Assembly: GCA_964516805.1 (NCBI GenBank)
Contig: CAZEXI010000009.1
Coordinates: forward strand, 1-52,409
Direction: 5' to 3'
DNA: 52,409 nt
Source: CAYSTL01 sp964516805
Lineage (GTDB): Archaea > Thermoplasmatota > Thermoplasmata > Halarchaeoplasmatales > Halarchaeoplasmataceae
The position numbers were made by a program, and so were the translations under genes. Of this stretch, positions 9,104 to 16,175 are shown piece after piece. Positions within the stretch are counted from its first letter, which is position 1. Each line of letters begins with the position of its first letter. A model generated the notes under the pieces. That model searched no databases and had not been told where the DNA came from. It saw nothing but the letters and a program-made list of their open reading frames with translations.

Positions 9104-10096
9104 ATGAAAGAATTCTTGAATCGCGATGATGAGGGAATGATCCTTCATCATTGGGATACCGATGGTATATCAGCAACTGCTCTCTTACTAAGGGAGACCT
9201 CTAAAACCTTTAATCTTTTCACCCCTACAATAGGGAATTATTTACTAGATGAAAAAGATAGAAAAAAGATTCGGAATATCGATCCAGATTACACAATAGT
9301 AGTTGACATGGCTCTTCCTAAAGATTCTATATCCTTTTTAAAAGGATTTGGAGATGTATACATATTTGATCATCATCTTCAGGACCGTCATGAAGTAAAA
9401 CTTCATCATAATCCAATAATAGACGGTGAATCTCCTAAAAAATATCCTAGTGCTTCATGGGTAGTCAATGAATACTTGGATAATGAACCAAGTTTATTAT
9501 CAATTCTTGGAGCTTTTGGTGACAGGGAAGAGAAATTAAAGGATAATGAAATTAATTATCCGACGATAGAAGAAACTCTAGAAGAATTGAATTCTGATTT
9601 CGATTCTTTGCTGAAATGTGCATATTATCTTGATACCAATTACAAAATAGGTGATAGAGAGTCAGTTAGTGACTACGCTAGATATCTTGAAAAAGCAAAG
9701 AGTCCTGAAGATATCTTAGGAAAGAGCGAGTTAAAAAACAATTATGATAAGTTGAACGAAGCTATCGAAAAGGAAGTAGATAGAGAAAAAGAAAACCTTT
9801 CTGGAAATATAGACTTTTTAGAGATGGAATCACCATACAACATAATATCTACCGTAACTAGAAGGATAGCCTGGGCTAACGAAGATAGAATAGTCATCGT
9901 TTCCAACTGTGAATATATGGAAAACGATTGTCAGATCTATATCAGAGGTCCTATACCTGATTCTGAAAATATTATCAATCATCTTAAAGGTAAAGGCTAT
10001 TCAGCCGGTGGAAAAAGCGATGTGATCGGTATGGTGATACCTAAAGAAGATAAAGATGAGACTTTAGATGAAGTACTTGAAATGTTGAATAATTAG
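9104..10096 (+). CDS. DHH-family phosphoesterase, possible pAp phosphatase / nano-RNase
   Basis: 330 residues with all DHH motifs: LHHWDTDGISA (motif I), VVDMALP (II), VYIFDHHLQD (III) and GAFGDRE (IV), then a DHHA1-like tail with IRGPIP and YSAGGKSDVIGM, where the usual GGGH is modified. The family includes RecJ-like nucleases and NrnA, which removes the 3' phosphate of pAp. It sits between sat and cysC, so I infer that it may clear pAp formed when PAPS is used; a RecJ/GAN-type nuclease is the alternative. The ATG at 9104 is chosen because GGCGGG at 9092-9097 gives normal spacing; TTG 9101 is too close. Confidence 0.85.
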   Translation: MKEFLNRDDEGMILHHWDTDGISATALLLRETSKTFNLFTPTIGNYLLDEKDRKKIRNIDPDYTIVVDMALPKDSISFLKGFGDVYIFDHHLQDRHEVKLHHNPIIDGESPKKYPSASWVVNEYLDNEPSLLSILGAFGDREEKLKDNEINYPTIEETLEELNSDFDSLLKCAYYLDTNYKIGDRESVSDYARYLEKAKSPEDILGKSELKNNYDKLNEAIEKEVDREKENLSGNIDFLEMESPYNIISTVTRRIAWANEDRIVIVSNCEYMENDCQIYIRGPIPDSENIINHLKGKGYSAGGKSDVIGMVIPKEDKDETLDEVLEMLNN

Positions 10097-10116
10097 ACTA
10101 AAAGTGAGGTAAAAAT

Positions 10117-10695
10117 ATGGGTAAAAAACACATAATAGTTCATGAAGACAAATGGGAAAAGCAGAACGTAGAAGAAGGATTTACTCTTTGGTTTACTGGA
10201 CTATCAGGTGCTGGTAAATCAAAGGTAGCGGATGAAGTTGCAATCGCTTTAGAGGAGAATTACAGTCACCTGGTAGAGAGACTGGACGGAGATATAGTTA
10301 GACAGCATTTGACAAGTGATCTAGGATTTACTAAAGAAGATAGAGATACAAACATAGAGAGAGTAAGTTTTGTTGCAGAATTACTCTCAAGGAATGGTGT
10401 TAGTGTTTTAGCTTCATTCATTTCTCCATACAGAGAACGAAGAAACAAGACTAGGAATATGGTAACAAACTTCATTGAAGTTCATGTCCATTGTCCAGTA
10501 GAGGTTTGTGAAGAAAGGGACGTAAAAGGATTGTATGAAAAGGCTAGAAATGGTGAAATCGATAACTTCACAGGTATATCAGACCCTTATGAAGAGCCAG
10601 AGGATCCCGAGATAAAATTAAACACACATGAGGAAACAGTTGAAGAGAGTGTCCAAAAAGTATTAGACTATCTAGATGATAACGGTTACCTGTAG
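10117..10695 (+). CDS. cysC: Adenylylsulfate kinase
   Basis: 192 residues. Phosphorylates APS at the 3' position to give PAPS. The P-loop is FTGLSGAGKSKVA; further APS kinase marks are LDGDIVRQHLTSDLGFTKEDR, FISPYRERR, the CEERDVKGLYEKARNGEI segment and FTGISDPYEEPEDPE. The site GTGAGGT stands at the right distance before ATG 10117. The 20-bp gap to the DHH gene and the 3-bp gap to the next gene indicate one transcript. No PAPS reductase or sulfotransferase is found in the window. Confidence 0.95.
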   Translation: MGKKHIIVHEDKWEKQNVEEGFTLWFTGLSGAGKSKVADEVAIALEENYSHLVERLDGDIVRQHLTSDLGFTKEDRDTNIERVSFVAELLSRNGVSVLASFISPYRERRNKTRNMVTNFIEVHVHCPVEVCEERDVKGLYEKARNGEIDNFTGISDPYEEPEDPEIKLNTHEETVEESVQKVLDYLDDNGYL

Positions 10696-10698
10696 AGC

Positions 10699-11472
10699 AT
10701 GATCTCAGTAGTATTGGATGCCAATGCATTGATAATGCCTTTCCAGTTCGGGTTGAATCTAGACTCTGAGCTGGAAAGGTTATTTGGTAATCATGATATT
10801 TACGTACCATCATCTGTTAGGTCAGAGTTATTGGGTCTAGGAAGAAAAGACGCCCTATCATTGAGTGAAAAATACGACGAGATAGAGGTTTATAAAAATG
10901 GAGATGATGGGGTACTCGAAGCTGCTGAAAAATTGGACGGTATTATAGTAACAAATGATAAAGAATTAAAAAGGAGGGCTTTAAAGAGGGATTTCTCAGT
11001 TGCATTTCTTAGATCTAAGTCACATTTACAGTTAATTGGAGAGAAAATATATATAGGTTCTGATAACGTGGATAATGATGAAATTATATTAGAAGGTAAA
11101 GTGGTCTCAGGAGTAGGAGAAGGAAAATTTTTTCTTTCACTTGAAGGGTATAGAGAACAGTTGAAAAATAAATTTAGTATAGAGCCTTTTAAAGGAACAC
11201 TCAATGTTAAAATCGATGAAAAGTATATTGATAAATTTGACAAGTTAAAAGAAAAACAAGCGATTATGATAGATGGGTTTAAAAAAGACGATAAAGAATT
11301 TGGCCCTGTAAAATGTTTTAGCTGTACTATCAATAGTACGAATTGCTATTTGATAATACCTGAAAAAAGCAGGTATAAAGATGTAGCAGAGATAATCTCT
11401 GAACATAAATTGAGAGATAAACTTGGTCTGGAAGATGGAACTCGAGTGAGAGTTATAATCGAAATGCCATAA
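10699..11472 (+). CDS. Fusion of an Fcf1-like PIN domain with CTP-dependent riboflavin kinase (RibK)
   Basis: 257 residues in one unbroken frame. Residues 1-115 are a PIN nuclease domain of the archaeal Fcf1/COG1412 type: VVLDANALIMPFQFG, YVPSSVRSELLGL and IIVTNDKELKRR supply the expected acidic residues. Residues from about 130 onward match the archaeal CTP-dependent riboflavin kinase (DUF120): EGKVVSGVGEGKFFLSLEGY, IEPFKGTLNVKI, a central FGPVKC strand and LRDKLGLEDGTRVRV. That enzyme turns riboflavin into FMN. Known RibK fusions carry an N-terminal HTH, so a PIN partner is unusual. It begins 3 bp after cysC, so translation is coupled to the sulfate operon. Confidence 0.82.
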   Translation: MISVVLDANALIMPFQFGLNLDSELERLFGNHDIYVPSSVRSELLGLGRKDALSLSEKYDEIEVYKNGDDGVLEAAEKLDGIIVTNDKELKRRALKRDFSVAFLRSKSHLQLIGEKIYIGSDNVDNDEIILEGKVVSGVGEGKFFLSLEGYREQLKNKFSIEPFKGTLNVKIDEKYIDKFDKLKEKQAIMIDGFKKDDKEFGPVKCFSCTINSTNCYLIIPEKSRYKDVAEIISEHKLRDKLGLEDGTRVRVIIEMP

Positions 11473-11520
11473 ATTCCAAAAACAATTTATAATCTGTTAA
11501 GTTTTTGAGGTTGACCACAG

Positions 11521-12528
11521 ATGGGAAAATACACTCTAAAAAATAGATTTGCTCTACTTATTCTTGGGATAATAGGTGTTATATTAGCAGGCAATATAGG
11601 ATACATTGCAGTTAAAACTGCAGAAGGAGCAAATCCTACTTTAGTTGACGCTTTTTATTGGACATTAGCTACACTTACAACTCTTGGTGCATATCCAGGT
11701 AATGTTGAATTTACAAGTGTTAATGGTAAAATTTTAACCATGTTGATGGTTCTATCGGGAGTTGTCACTTTATTCATAGGTCTCCAGATCGCTATCGGTC
11801 CTTGGATAGAAGAAACGATGAAAAAAGCCCTTAAGACTAAAAGTGAACCTCTTCCAGATAAAAAACATGTAATCGTTTGTGGTTATTCAGAGATCGGCAA
11901 AGAAGTTATAAGAAATCTGAAATCACATAATGTTGATTTTGTAGTCATCACTAGCTCCGATGAAGAAGGTAAGAAATTACATAAGAAAAAAATTCCCTAT
12001 ATAAAAGGTGACCCAACCAAGACTAAGACATTAAAGAAAGCGAAGATCAATTCTGCCTTATCTCTAATAGCAGTTTCAGATGACGCTACAAACGCCTTTA
12101 TCTGCTTGACAGCTAAAAAGGTTAATCCAAAGATAAGGATAGTAAGCAGTGTCGAAGAGTCACATCACGACGCGATCCTTCAAAGAGCTGGTGCTAATCA
12201 TATAGTTTCTCCGAAATCAATAACCGGTGCTATGATAGGTGGAAAAGCAATAAATGAATCGATTGTAGGTATTGAAAAAGAAGATGAAGAGCTTTTAGCG
12301 GGATTGAAAATAGAACAGGTCAAGATGAGCAAGGATTCAGATCTAGCTAATAAGACTATCAGGAACGCTGATATCGGTTCTAAAACAGGAGTTGCTATAG
12401 TTGGAATATGGAAAAAAGGTGAACTCGAAGTTGGTATTTCACCATCACAAAAGATGAAACCTGGTGAAATAATATTAGCCTTAGGAGAAAGCAAGGATTT
12501 AAAGAAATTTAAGGAGCTGGCAGGATGA
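11521..12528 (+). CDS. Two-TM potassium-channel-like protein with RCK/TrkA domain and altered selectivity filter
   Basis: 335 residues. The first helix is LLILGIIGVILAGNIGYIA; the pore loop DAFYWTLATLTTLGAYPG follows, then the second helix around KILTMLMVLSGVVTLFIGL. Residues from about 117 are an RCK domain with NAD(H)-type Rossmann start HVIVCGYSEIGKEVI and GDPTKTKTLKKA; a TrkA_C domain ends the protein. The overall plan is that of MthK-type ligand-gated K+ channels, but the filter reads T-L-G-A-Y-P-G instead of TVGYGD. A TATA-like ATTTATAAT at 11484-11492 suggests its own promoter, with GAGGT before the ATG. Its last 4 bp overlap the next gene (ATGA). Confidence 0.88.
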   Translation: MGKYTLKNRFALLILGIIGVILAGNIGYIAVKTAEGANPTLVDAFYWTLATLTTLGAYPGNVEFTSVNGKILTMLMVLSGVVTLFIGLQIAIGPWIEETMKKALKTKSEPLPDKKHVIVCGYSEIGKEVIRNLKSHNVDFVVITSSDEEGKKLHKKKIPYIKGDPTKTKTLKKAKINSALSLIAVSDDATNAFICLTAKKVNPKIRIVSSVEESHHDAILQRAGANHIVSPKSITGAMIGGKAINESIVGIEKEDEELLAGLKIEQVKMSKDSDLANKTIRNADIGSKTGVAIVGIWKKGELEVGISPSQKMKPGEIILALGESKDLKKFKELAG

Positions 12529-13184
12529 ATGTGATACTTTGTGGTTTTGGAAGCGTTGGTAAAAGTATCCTTAAAAGATTGGCAGAGTCACACTGCAGGA
12601 CCACTATCATAGATGAAGATGAAAGTAGATTATCTACAACTCCAGCTCCATCTGTAACAGGTGACCCTACAGAGAAAAGAACTTTGATAAGTGCAGGGAT
12701 CATGGATGCTGATAAACTGATAGCAGCTACAGAAAGTGATGTGACTAATGCTTTTATAATACTCGAAGCTAAAGGAATAAATTCTGATCTTGAGATAATG
12801 AGTATAGCTGATAGAAGAGAAAATATAGGTAAATTGTACCGCGCTGGAGCAGATTATGTAGTGCCTGAGACAGTTATAGGTGGAAAATATATCGTAAAAT
12901 ATGCATTGGACCCATATATCGCTGAATTCTTAGATAAAATAACTCTTGCTCAAGATATTGAAATAACTCATATAAAAGTTCCTTCTGATTCTAATCTAGT
13001 AGGAAGAAAATTAAAGAATTCTAAGATCCGTGAAAAAACTGGCTCTACTGTAATAGGTATCAGGAAAGATGACAAATTTATACCTAATCCAAGCAGTGAT
13101 ATGGTTATAAAACCAAATTACAAACTGATAGTGATCGGTAAAGTTGATAATATTCATAGATTAAATAGATACGTTAAGATGTGA
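12525..13184 (+). CDS. RCK / TrkA-type NAD-binding regulatory protein
   Basis: 219 residues with TrkA_N (residues 1-120, start NVILCGFGSVGKSILKRL, GDPTEKRTL, acidic strand end IIDEDES) followed by TrkA_C (about 140-219, ending in KPNYKLIVIGKVDNI). Such proteins gate potassium channels or transporters in response to nucleotides. It shares the ATGA overlap with the channel gene, so the two are made together, and it may add a second RCK ring to that channel. It has no membrane segment itself. A paralogous relation to the RCK domain of the channel is visible in the shared GDPT and DATNAFI-like (SDVTNAFI) segments. Confidence 0.88.
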   Translation: MNVILCGFGSVGKSILKRLAESHCRTTIIDEDESRLSTTPAPSVTGDPTEKRTLISAGIMDADKLIAATESDVTNAFIILEAKGINSDLEIMSIADRRENIGKLYRAGADYVVPETVIGGKYIVKYALDPYIAEFLDKITLAQDIEITHIKVPSDSNLVGRKLKNSKIREKTGSTVIGIRKDDKFIPNPSSDMVIKPNYKLIVIGKVDNIHRLNRYVKM

Positions 13185-13185
13185 A

Positions 13186-14013
13186 CTAGAAGTTATCTTC
13201 AACGTATGTTAGAGCACTTTCAAATATTAGTCTACCATCGCCTCTACTGTTTTCTAATCCTCTTCTTGTCCAATCTGGATTAGTATGGTTAAAGAAAACT
13301 CTTTCCGGATGTGGCATGAGTCCTAATACATTTCCTTTTGGATTACATATCCCTGCAATATCTTCTATAGAACCGTTTGGATTCCATGGATAATCAACTT
13401 GTTCTCCTTCTGGAGAAGTGTATCTAAAGACTATCTGGTCATTCTTTTTTAATCTATCTAGATCATCATCGTTTTCTAAAACAAATTTACCTTCTGCATG
13501 TGCAGACGGGTACAAAACTACTTCATCCTTATCATAACCTTTAGTGAATACACAAGAAGAATTGTTTTCTAATTTGAGTAGTGATGGTCTACATTCAAAT
13601 CTGTTGCTGTCGTTGGTTTCTAAAGCTGCCCTTGGTACATCACTCATCACTTCGTCGATGGCTGGTAAAAGACCTAATTCAACTAGAACTTGAAAACCAT
13701 TACAGACCCCTAAAACAGGTTTACCTGACTCAACAAATTCTTTTATATCTTCCTCAAGTGCACTTTTTAACCTCGCTCCAAATATAGCACCTGCTCTAAT
13801 ATAGTCTCCTGCAGAGAAACCTCCGGGGATCATCAAAATATGGAAGTCTTCAAGGTTTCTTTCTTCTTTTTCGGTTACATCTTGTCCCAATAATTGTTTT
13901 ATGTGAACCTTTTCAGCATTTGCTCCCAATCTAGAGAAAGCAAGATAGGACTCCTCTTCACAGTTAGTACCTTCGATCCTCAGAACCGCCACGTTGATAT
14001 CTTCTCTATTCAA
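13186..14013 (-). CDS. purQ: Phosphoribosylformylglycinamidine synthase glutaminase subunit
   Basis: About 275 residues. A class I glutamine amidotransferase that feeds ammonia to PurL in purine synthesis. Evidence: VAVLRIEGTNCEEES at the N-terminus, ILMIPGGFSAGDYIRAGAI, nucleophile Cys in PVLGVCNGFQVLVELGLLP, and the His/Glu pair in GLMPHPERVF. It is longer than bacterial PurQ, as archaeal forms often are. I start at TTG 14013 after GTGGAGA; an in-frame TTG at 14034 is the alternative. No purS or purL is in the window. It converges on the RCK gene with one base between stops. Confidence 0.92.
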   Translation of the reverse strand: MNREDINVAVLRIEGTNCEEESYLAFSRLGANAEKVHIKQLLGQDVTEKEERNLEDFHILMIPGGFSAGDYIRAGAIFGARLKSALEEDIKEFVESGKPVLGVCNGFQVLVELGLLPAIDEVMSDVPRAALETNDSNRFECRPSLLKLENNSSCVFTKGYDKDEVVLYPSAHAEGKFVLENDDDLDRLKKNDQIVFRYTSPEGEQVDYPWNPNGSIEDIAGICNPKGNVLGLMPHPERVFFNHTNPDWTRRGLENSRGDGRLIFESALTYVEDNF

Positions 14014-14098
14014 AGTATCTCCACTTGTAGTCAATATAGAAGTGATAATAAAGATTTTCTCTTTGTTATAACAAATTATTTCCTAAAAGAAAAGCAGA

Positions 14099-14109
14099 AA
14101 ATATATATT
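14099..14109 (+). promoter_or_regulatory. TATA-like box upstream of tRNA-Pro
   Basis: AAATATATATT lies 32-42 bases before the tRNA 5' end, the distance expected if transcription starts a few bases upstream of the mature tRNA. No other gene uses it in this direction. Confidence 0.5.
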
Positions 14110-14140
14110 GCATTACTATTTGTGGATAGATATCACACGC

Positions 14141-14218
14141 GGGGCCATGGGGTAGCTTGGTCGATCCTTCGGGCTTTGGGAGTCCGACACCCGAATTCAA
14201 ATTTCGGTGGCCCCACCA
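14141..14218 (+). tRNA. tRNA-Pro (anticodon TGG) with encoded CCA
   Basis: The acceptor GGGGCCA (14141-14147) pairs with TGGCCCC (14208-14214), followed by discriminator A and genome-encoded CCA. The anticodon stem CGGGC/GTCCG closes the loop TTTGGGA, giving anticodon TGG. The T arm is CCGAA-TTCAAAT-TTCGG. It ends 6 bp before the stop of the convergent gamma-CA-like gene. The encoded CCA contrasts with the other two tRNAs here, which lack it. Confidence 0.95.
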
Positions 14219-14224
14219 TTCTTC

Positions 14225-14902
14225 TTATTTATTTACCTTATCTTTCAGTAAACCCTCTAGTTCTTTTCTTAGTTCATCGATATCGTCTCTTTCTTCGATA
14301 TCATCTAAATTGATTTCTTCATCCATTATTTCATCAGGTGTCTTAGGAGATTCGAATGCATCGAATTTTTCTCCCCTTTCAATCATATTTTTGTATTCTT
14401 CTGATTTCCAATTGACATGTGATCTAATATCTTTGATCTTATCGAGTTCTTCTTCTGAAACATCTCTGATTTCTTCAGCAGGCTGACCCATGACCAGAGT
14501 GTTATCAGGAACTTTAGTACCTTCTTTAACTATCGCATTGGTCCCTACTATAGAATTATCTCCTATTTCTGCACCCTCCATTACTACAGCGTCGATACCT
14601 ACTAAGCTGTTTTCACCAATTTTACACCCTTCTAATCTAGATCCTGAACCGATCAATGATTGGTCACCGATAGATAATTCATGTTTTTCTGTAGATTTGA
14701 TGGAAGTTCCGTCCATTATCACGGATTCCTTTCCTATTTCGATTTCTGATTTATCTGCTTCTATTATTGAACCTGTTAATATGTTAGCTTTTTCTCTAAT
14801 TGTTACGTCACCAATCATCCTTACTGTAGGATCTAGAAATACTGAATCTCCGATATCCATATTTTCTCTGTCTGGTAGATAGTCCTTTAATTTTCGGGTC
14901 AT
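14225..14902 (-). CDS. Gamma-carbonic-anhydrase-like hexapeptide-repeat protein lacking the metal histidines
   Basis: 225 residues. Residues 15-150 form a left-handed beta-helix of hexapeptide repeats (for example IGENSLVGIDAVVMEGAEIG, then IGDNSIVGTNAIVKEGTKV), ending in the PDNTLVMGQPAEEIRDVS type loop of gamma-CA/PaaY relatives. In metal-binding members three His occur in contexts like DGVVLHA and AHxxxVHG; here the same places read DGTSIKST and GSGSRLEGC, so Lys, Ser and Glu stand in for them. Carbonic anhydrase activity is therefore unlikely. The last 60 residues are an acidic helical extension. The partner or ligand is unknown. Confidence 0.82.
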   Translation of the reverse strand: MTRKLKDYLPDRENMDIGDSVFLDPTVRMIGDVTIREKANILTGSIIEADKSEIEIGKESVIMDGTSIKSTEKHELSIGDQSLIGSGSRLEGCKIGENSLVGIDAVVMEGAEIGDNSIVGTNAIVKEGTKVPDNTLVMGQPAEEIRDVSEEELDKIKDIRSHVNWKSEEYKNMIERGEKFDAFESPKTPDEIMDEEINLDDIEERDDIDELRKELEGLLKDKVNK

Positions 14903-15001
14903 AGATGGATAAAGAATGGTTTTATGTAAAAATATTGCGGTAGAACATTGTAGTCTATTGATAAGATTAATTAGTCTAATATCCTACTCTTTAATGATAT
15001 C

Positions 15002-15934
15002 ATGAAAATCAGTATCATAGAACCATTACAATTAGATAAAGAAACTGTATTAAGTAAATTCAAAAAAATCGATGCGGAAATAGAATATTATGAAGATAAA
15101 CCAGAGAATAAGGAAGAAAAGATAAACAGATGTGAAGGATCTGATATTATAGTTTTAGTCGATGAACAGATCGATTCAGAAATAATGAGACAACTTGATG
15201 AGCTAAAGCTGATAGCAGTATCATTTACTGGATATGATCATATCGATATCGGATATGCTGAAAGAAATGACATAGCTGTTGTAAATGTACCTGAATATGC
15301 CACTACTTCGGTAGCAGAATTGGTTTTTGGTTTTGCTATCAATCATTTAAGATATCTCAGCAATGGAGATGAGATCGTACGCGGGGAAAGAGAAATTGTC
15401 AGAGAAAGAATAAAAGGAAATGAATTGAAAGGAAAAACGCTGGGAGTTATTGGTACTGGTAATATCGGTGGTAAGGTTGCAAAACTGGGAAATCTATTTG
15501 GTATGGATGTGATAGCTTTTTCACGTAGTGAGAATTCAGATATAACAGACTTTGTGGATTATAAAAACATGGATGATGTTTTTAATGAGAGCGATATAGT
15601 TTCGTTGAACTTACCTCTTACAGATGAAACAAAGGGTATTATTGGAAAAAAAGAGCTTTCTGAAATGAAAGATGATTCTGTCTTGATAAATACAGCAAGG
15701 GCAGGAGTTATCGATAAAGATGCATTTATTGAAAGTGTTAGAGTAGGTAAAATCAGATTTGGTATAGATATACCTCATGAAGACCTTCCAGAAGATGTTT
15801 TAAAGAGTGATAAAGTGATCTATGCCCCACATATAGGATATTACACAGAAGAAGCGTTAAAACGAAGACTAGACGTGACTGTAGAGAATATTGATAAATA
15901 TTTGAAAAACAAGAAGGAAAATAGGATAGTCTAA
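15002..15934 (+). CDS. D-isomer-specific 2-hydroxyacid dehydrogenase
   Basis: 310 residues, the usual single-domain-pair length. NAD-binding motif LGVIGTGNIGGKVAKLG sits near residue 148; catalytic Arg is in INTARAGVIDKDAF, Glu in the DIPHEDLPED segment, and His in YAPHIGYYTEEA. These define an NAD-dependent reductase of a 2-keto acid. The substrate (glycerate, lactate, phosphoglycerate) cannot be read from the sequence; there is no ACT domain, so a regulated SerA is unlikely. It stands alone, with its own AT-rich upstream region. Confidence 0.88.
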   Translation: MKISIIEPLQLDKETVLSKFKKIDAEIEYYEDKPENKEEKINRCEGSDIIVLVDEQIDSEIMRQLDELKLIAVSFTGYDHIDIGYAERNDIAVVNVPEYATTSVAELVFGFAINHLRYLSNGDEIVRGEREIVRERIKGNELKGKTLGVIGTGNIGGKVAKLGNLFGMDVIAFSRSENSDITDFVDYKNMDDVFNESDIVSLNLPLTDETKGIIGKKELSEMKDDSVLINTARAGVIDKDAFIESVRVGKIRFGIDIPHEDLPEDVLKSDKVIYAPHIGYYTEEALKRRLDVTVENIDKYLKNKKENRIV

Positions 15935-15993
15935 ATTGAAAAAACTTATCACAATAACACATTTAATCTTTTTTTAATAATAAGTAAAAGAAA

Positions 15994-16066
15994 TGCGGGT
16001 ACCGGGATTTGAACCCAGGTTTTAGCCTTGGCAAGGCTAGGTGATACCAGTCTACACTACACCCGC
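15994..16066 (-). tRNA. tRNA-Gly (anticodon GCC)
   Basis: On the reverse strand the acceptor GCGGGT pairs with ACCCGC, followed by discriminator A (complement of 15994) and no encoded CCA. The anticodon stem TAGCC/GGCTA (with C-A flank) closes TTGCCAA, giving anticodon GCC. The T arm holds GGTTCAAATCC. It is 73 nt long. Confidence 0.95.
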
Positions 16067-16175
16067 AGTTTGAACGATATGTACAGAATCAAATTTTGAG
16101 GGATTCTGATTATCTCACGTATCGGGAGAGGTATTACATGATTTAATTAATAAATATTTTGCTTGTAAAATGGTT

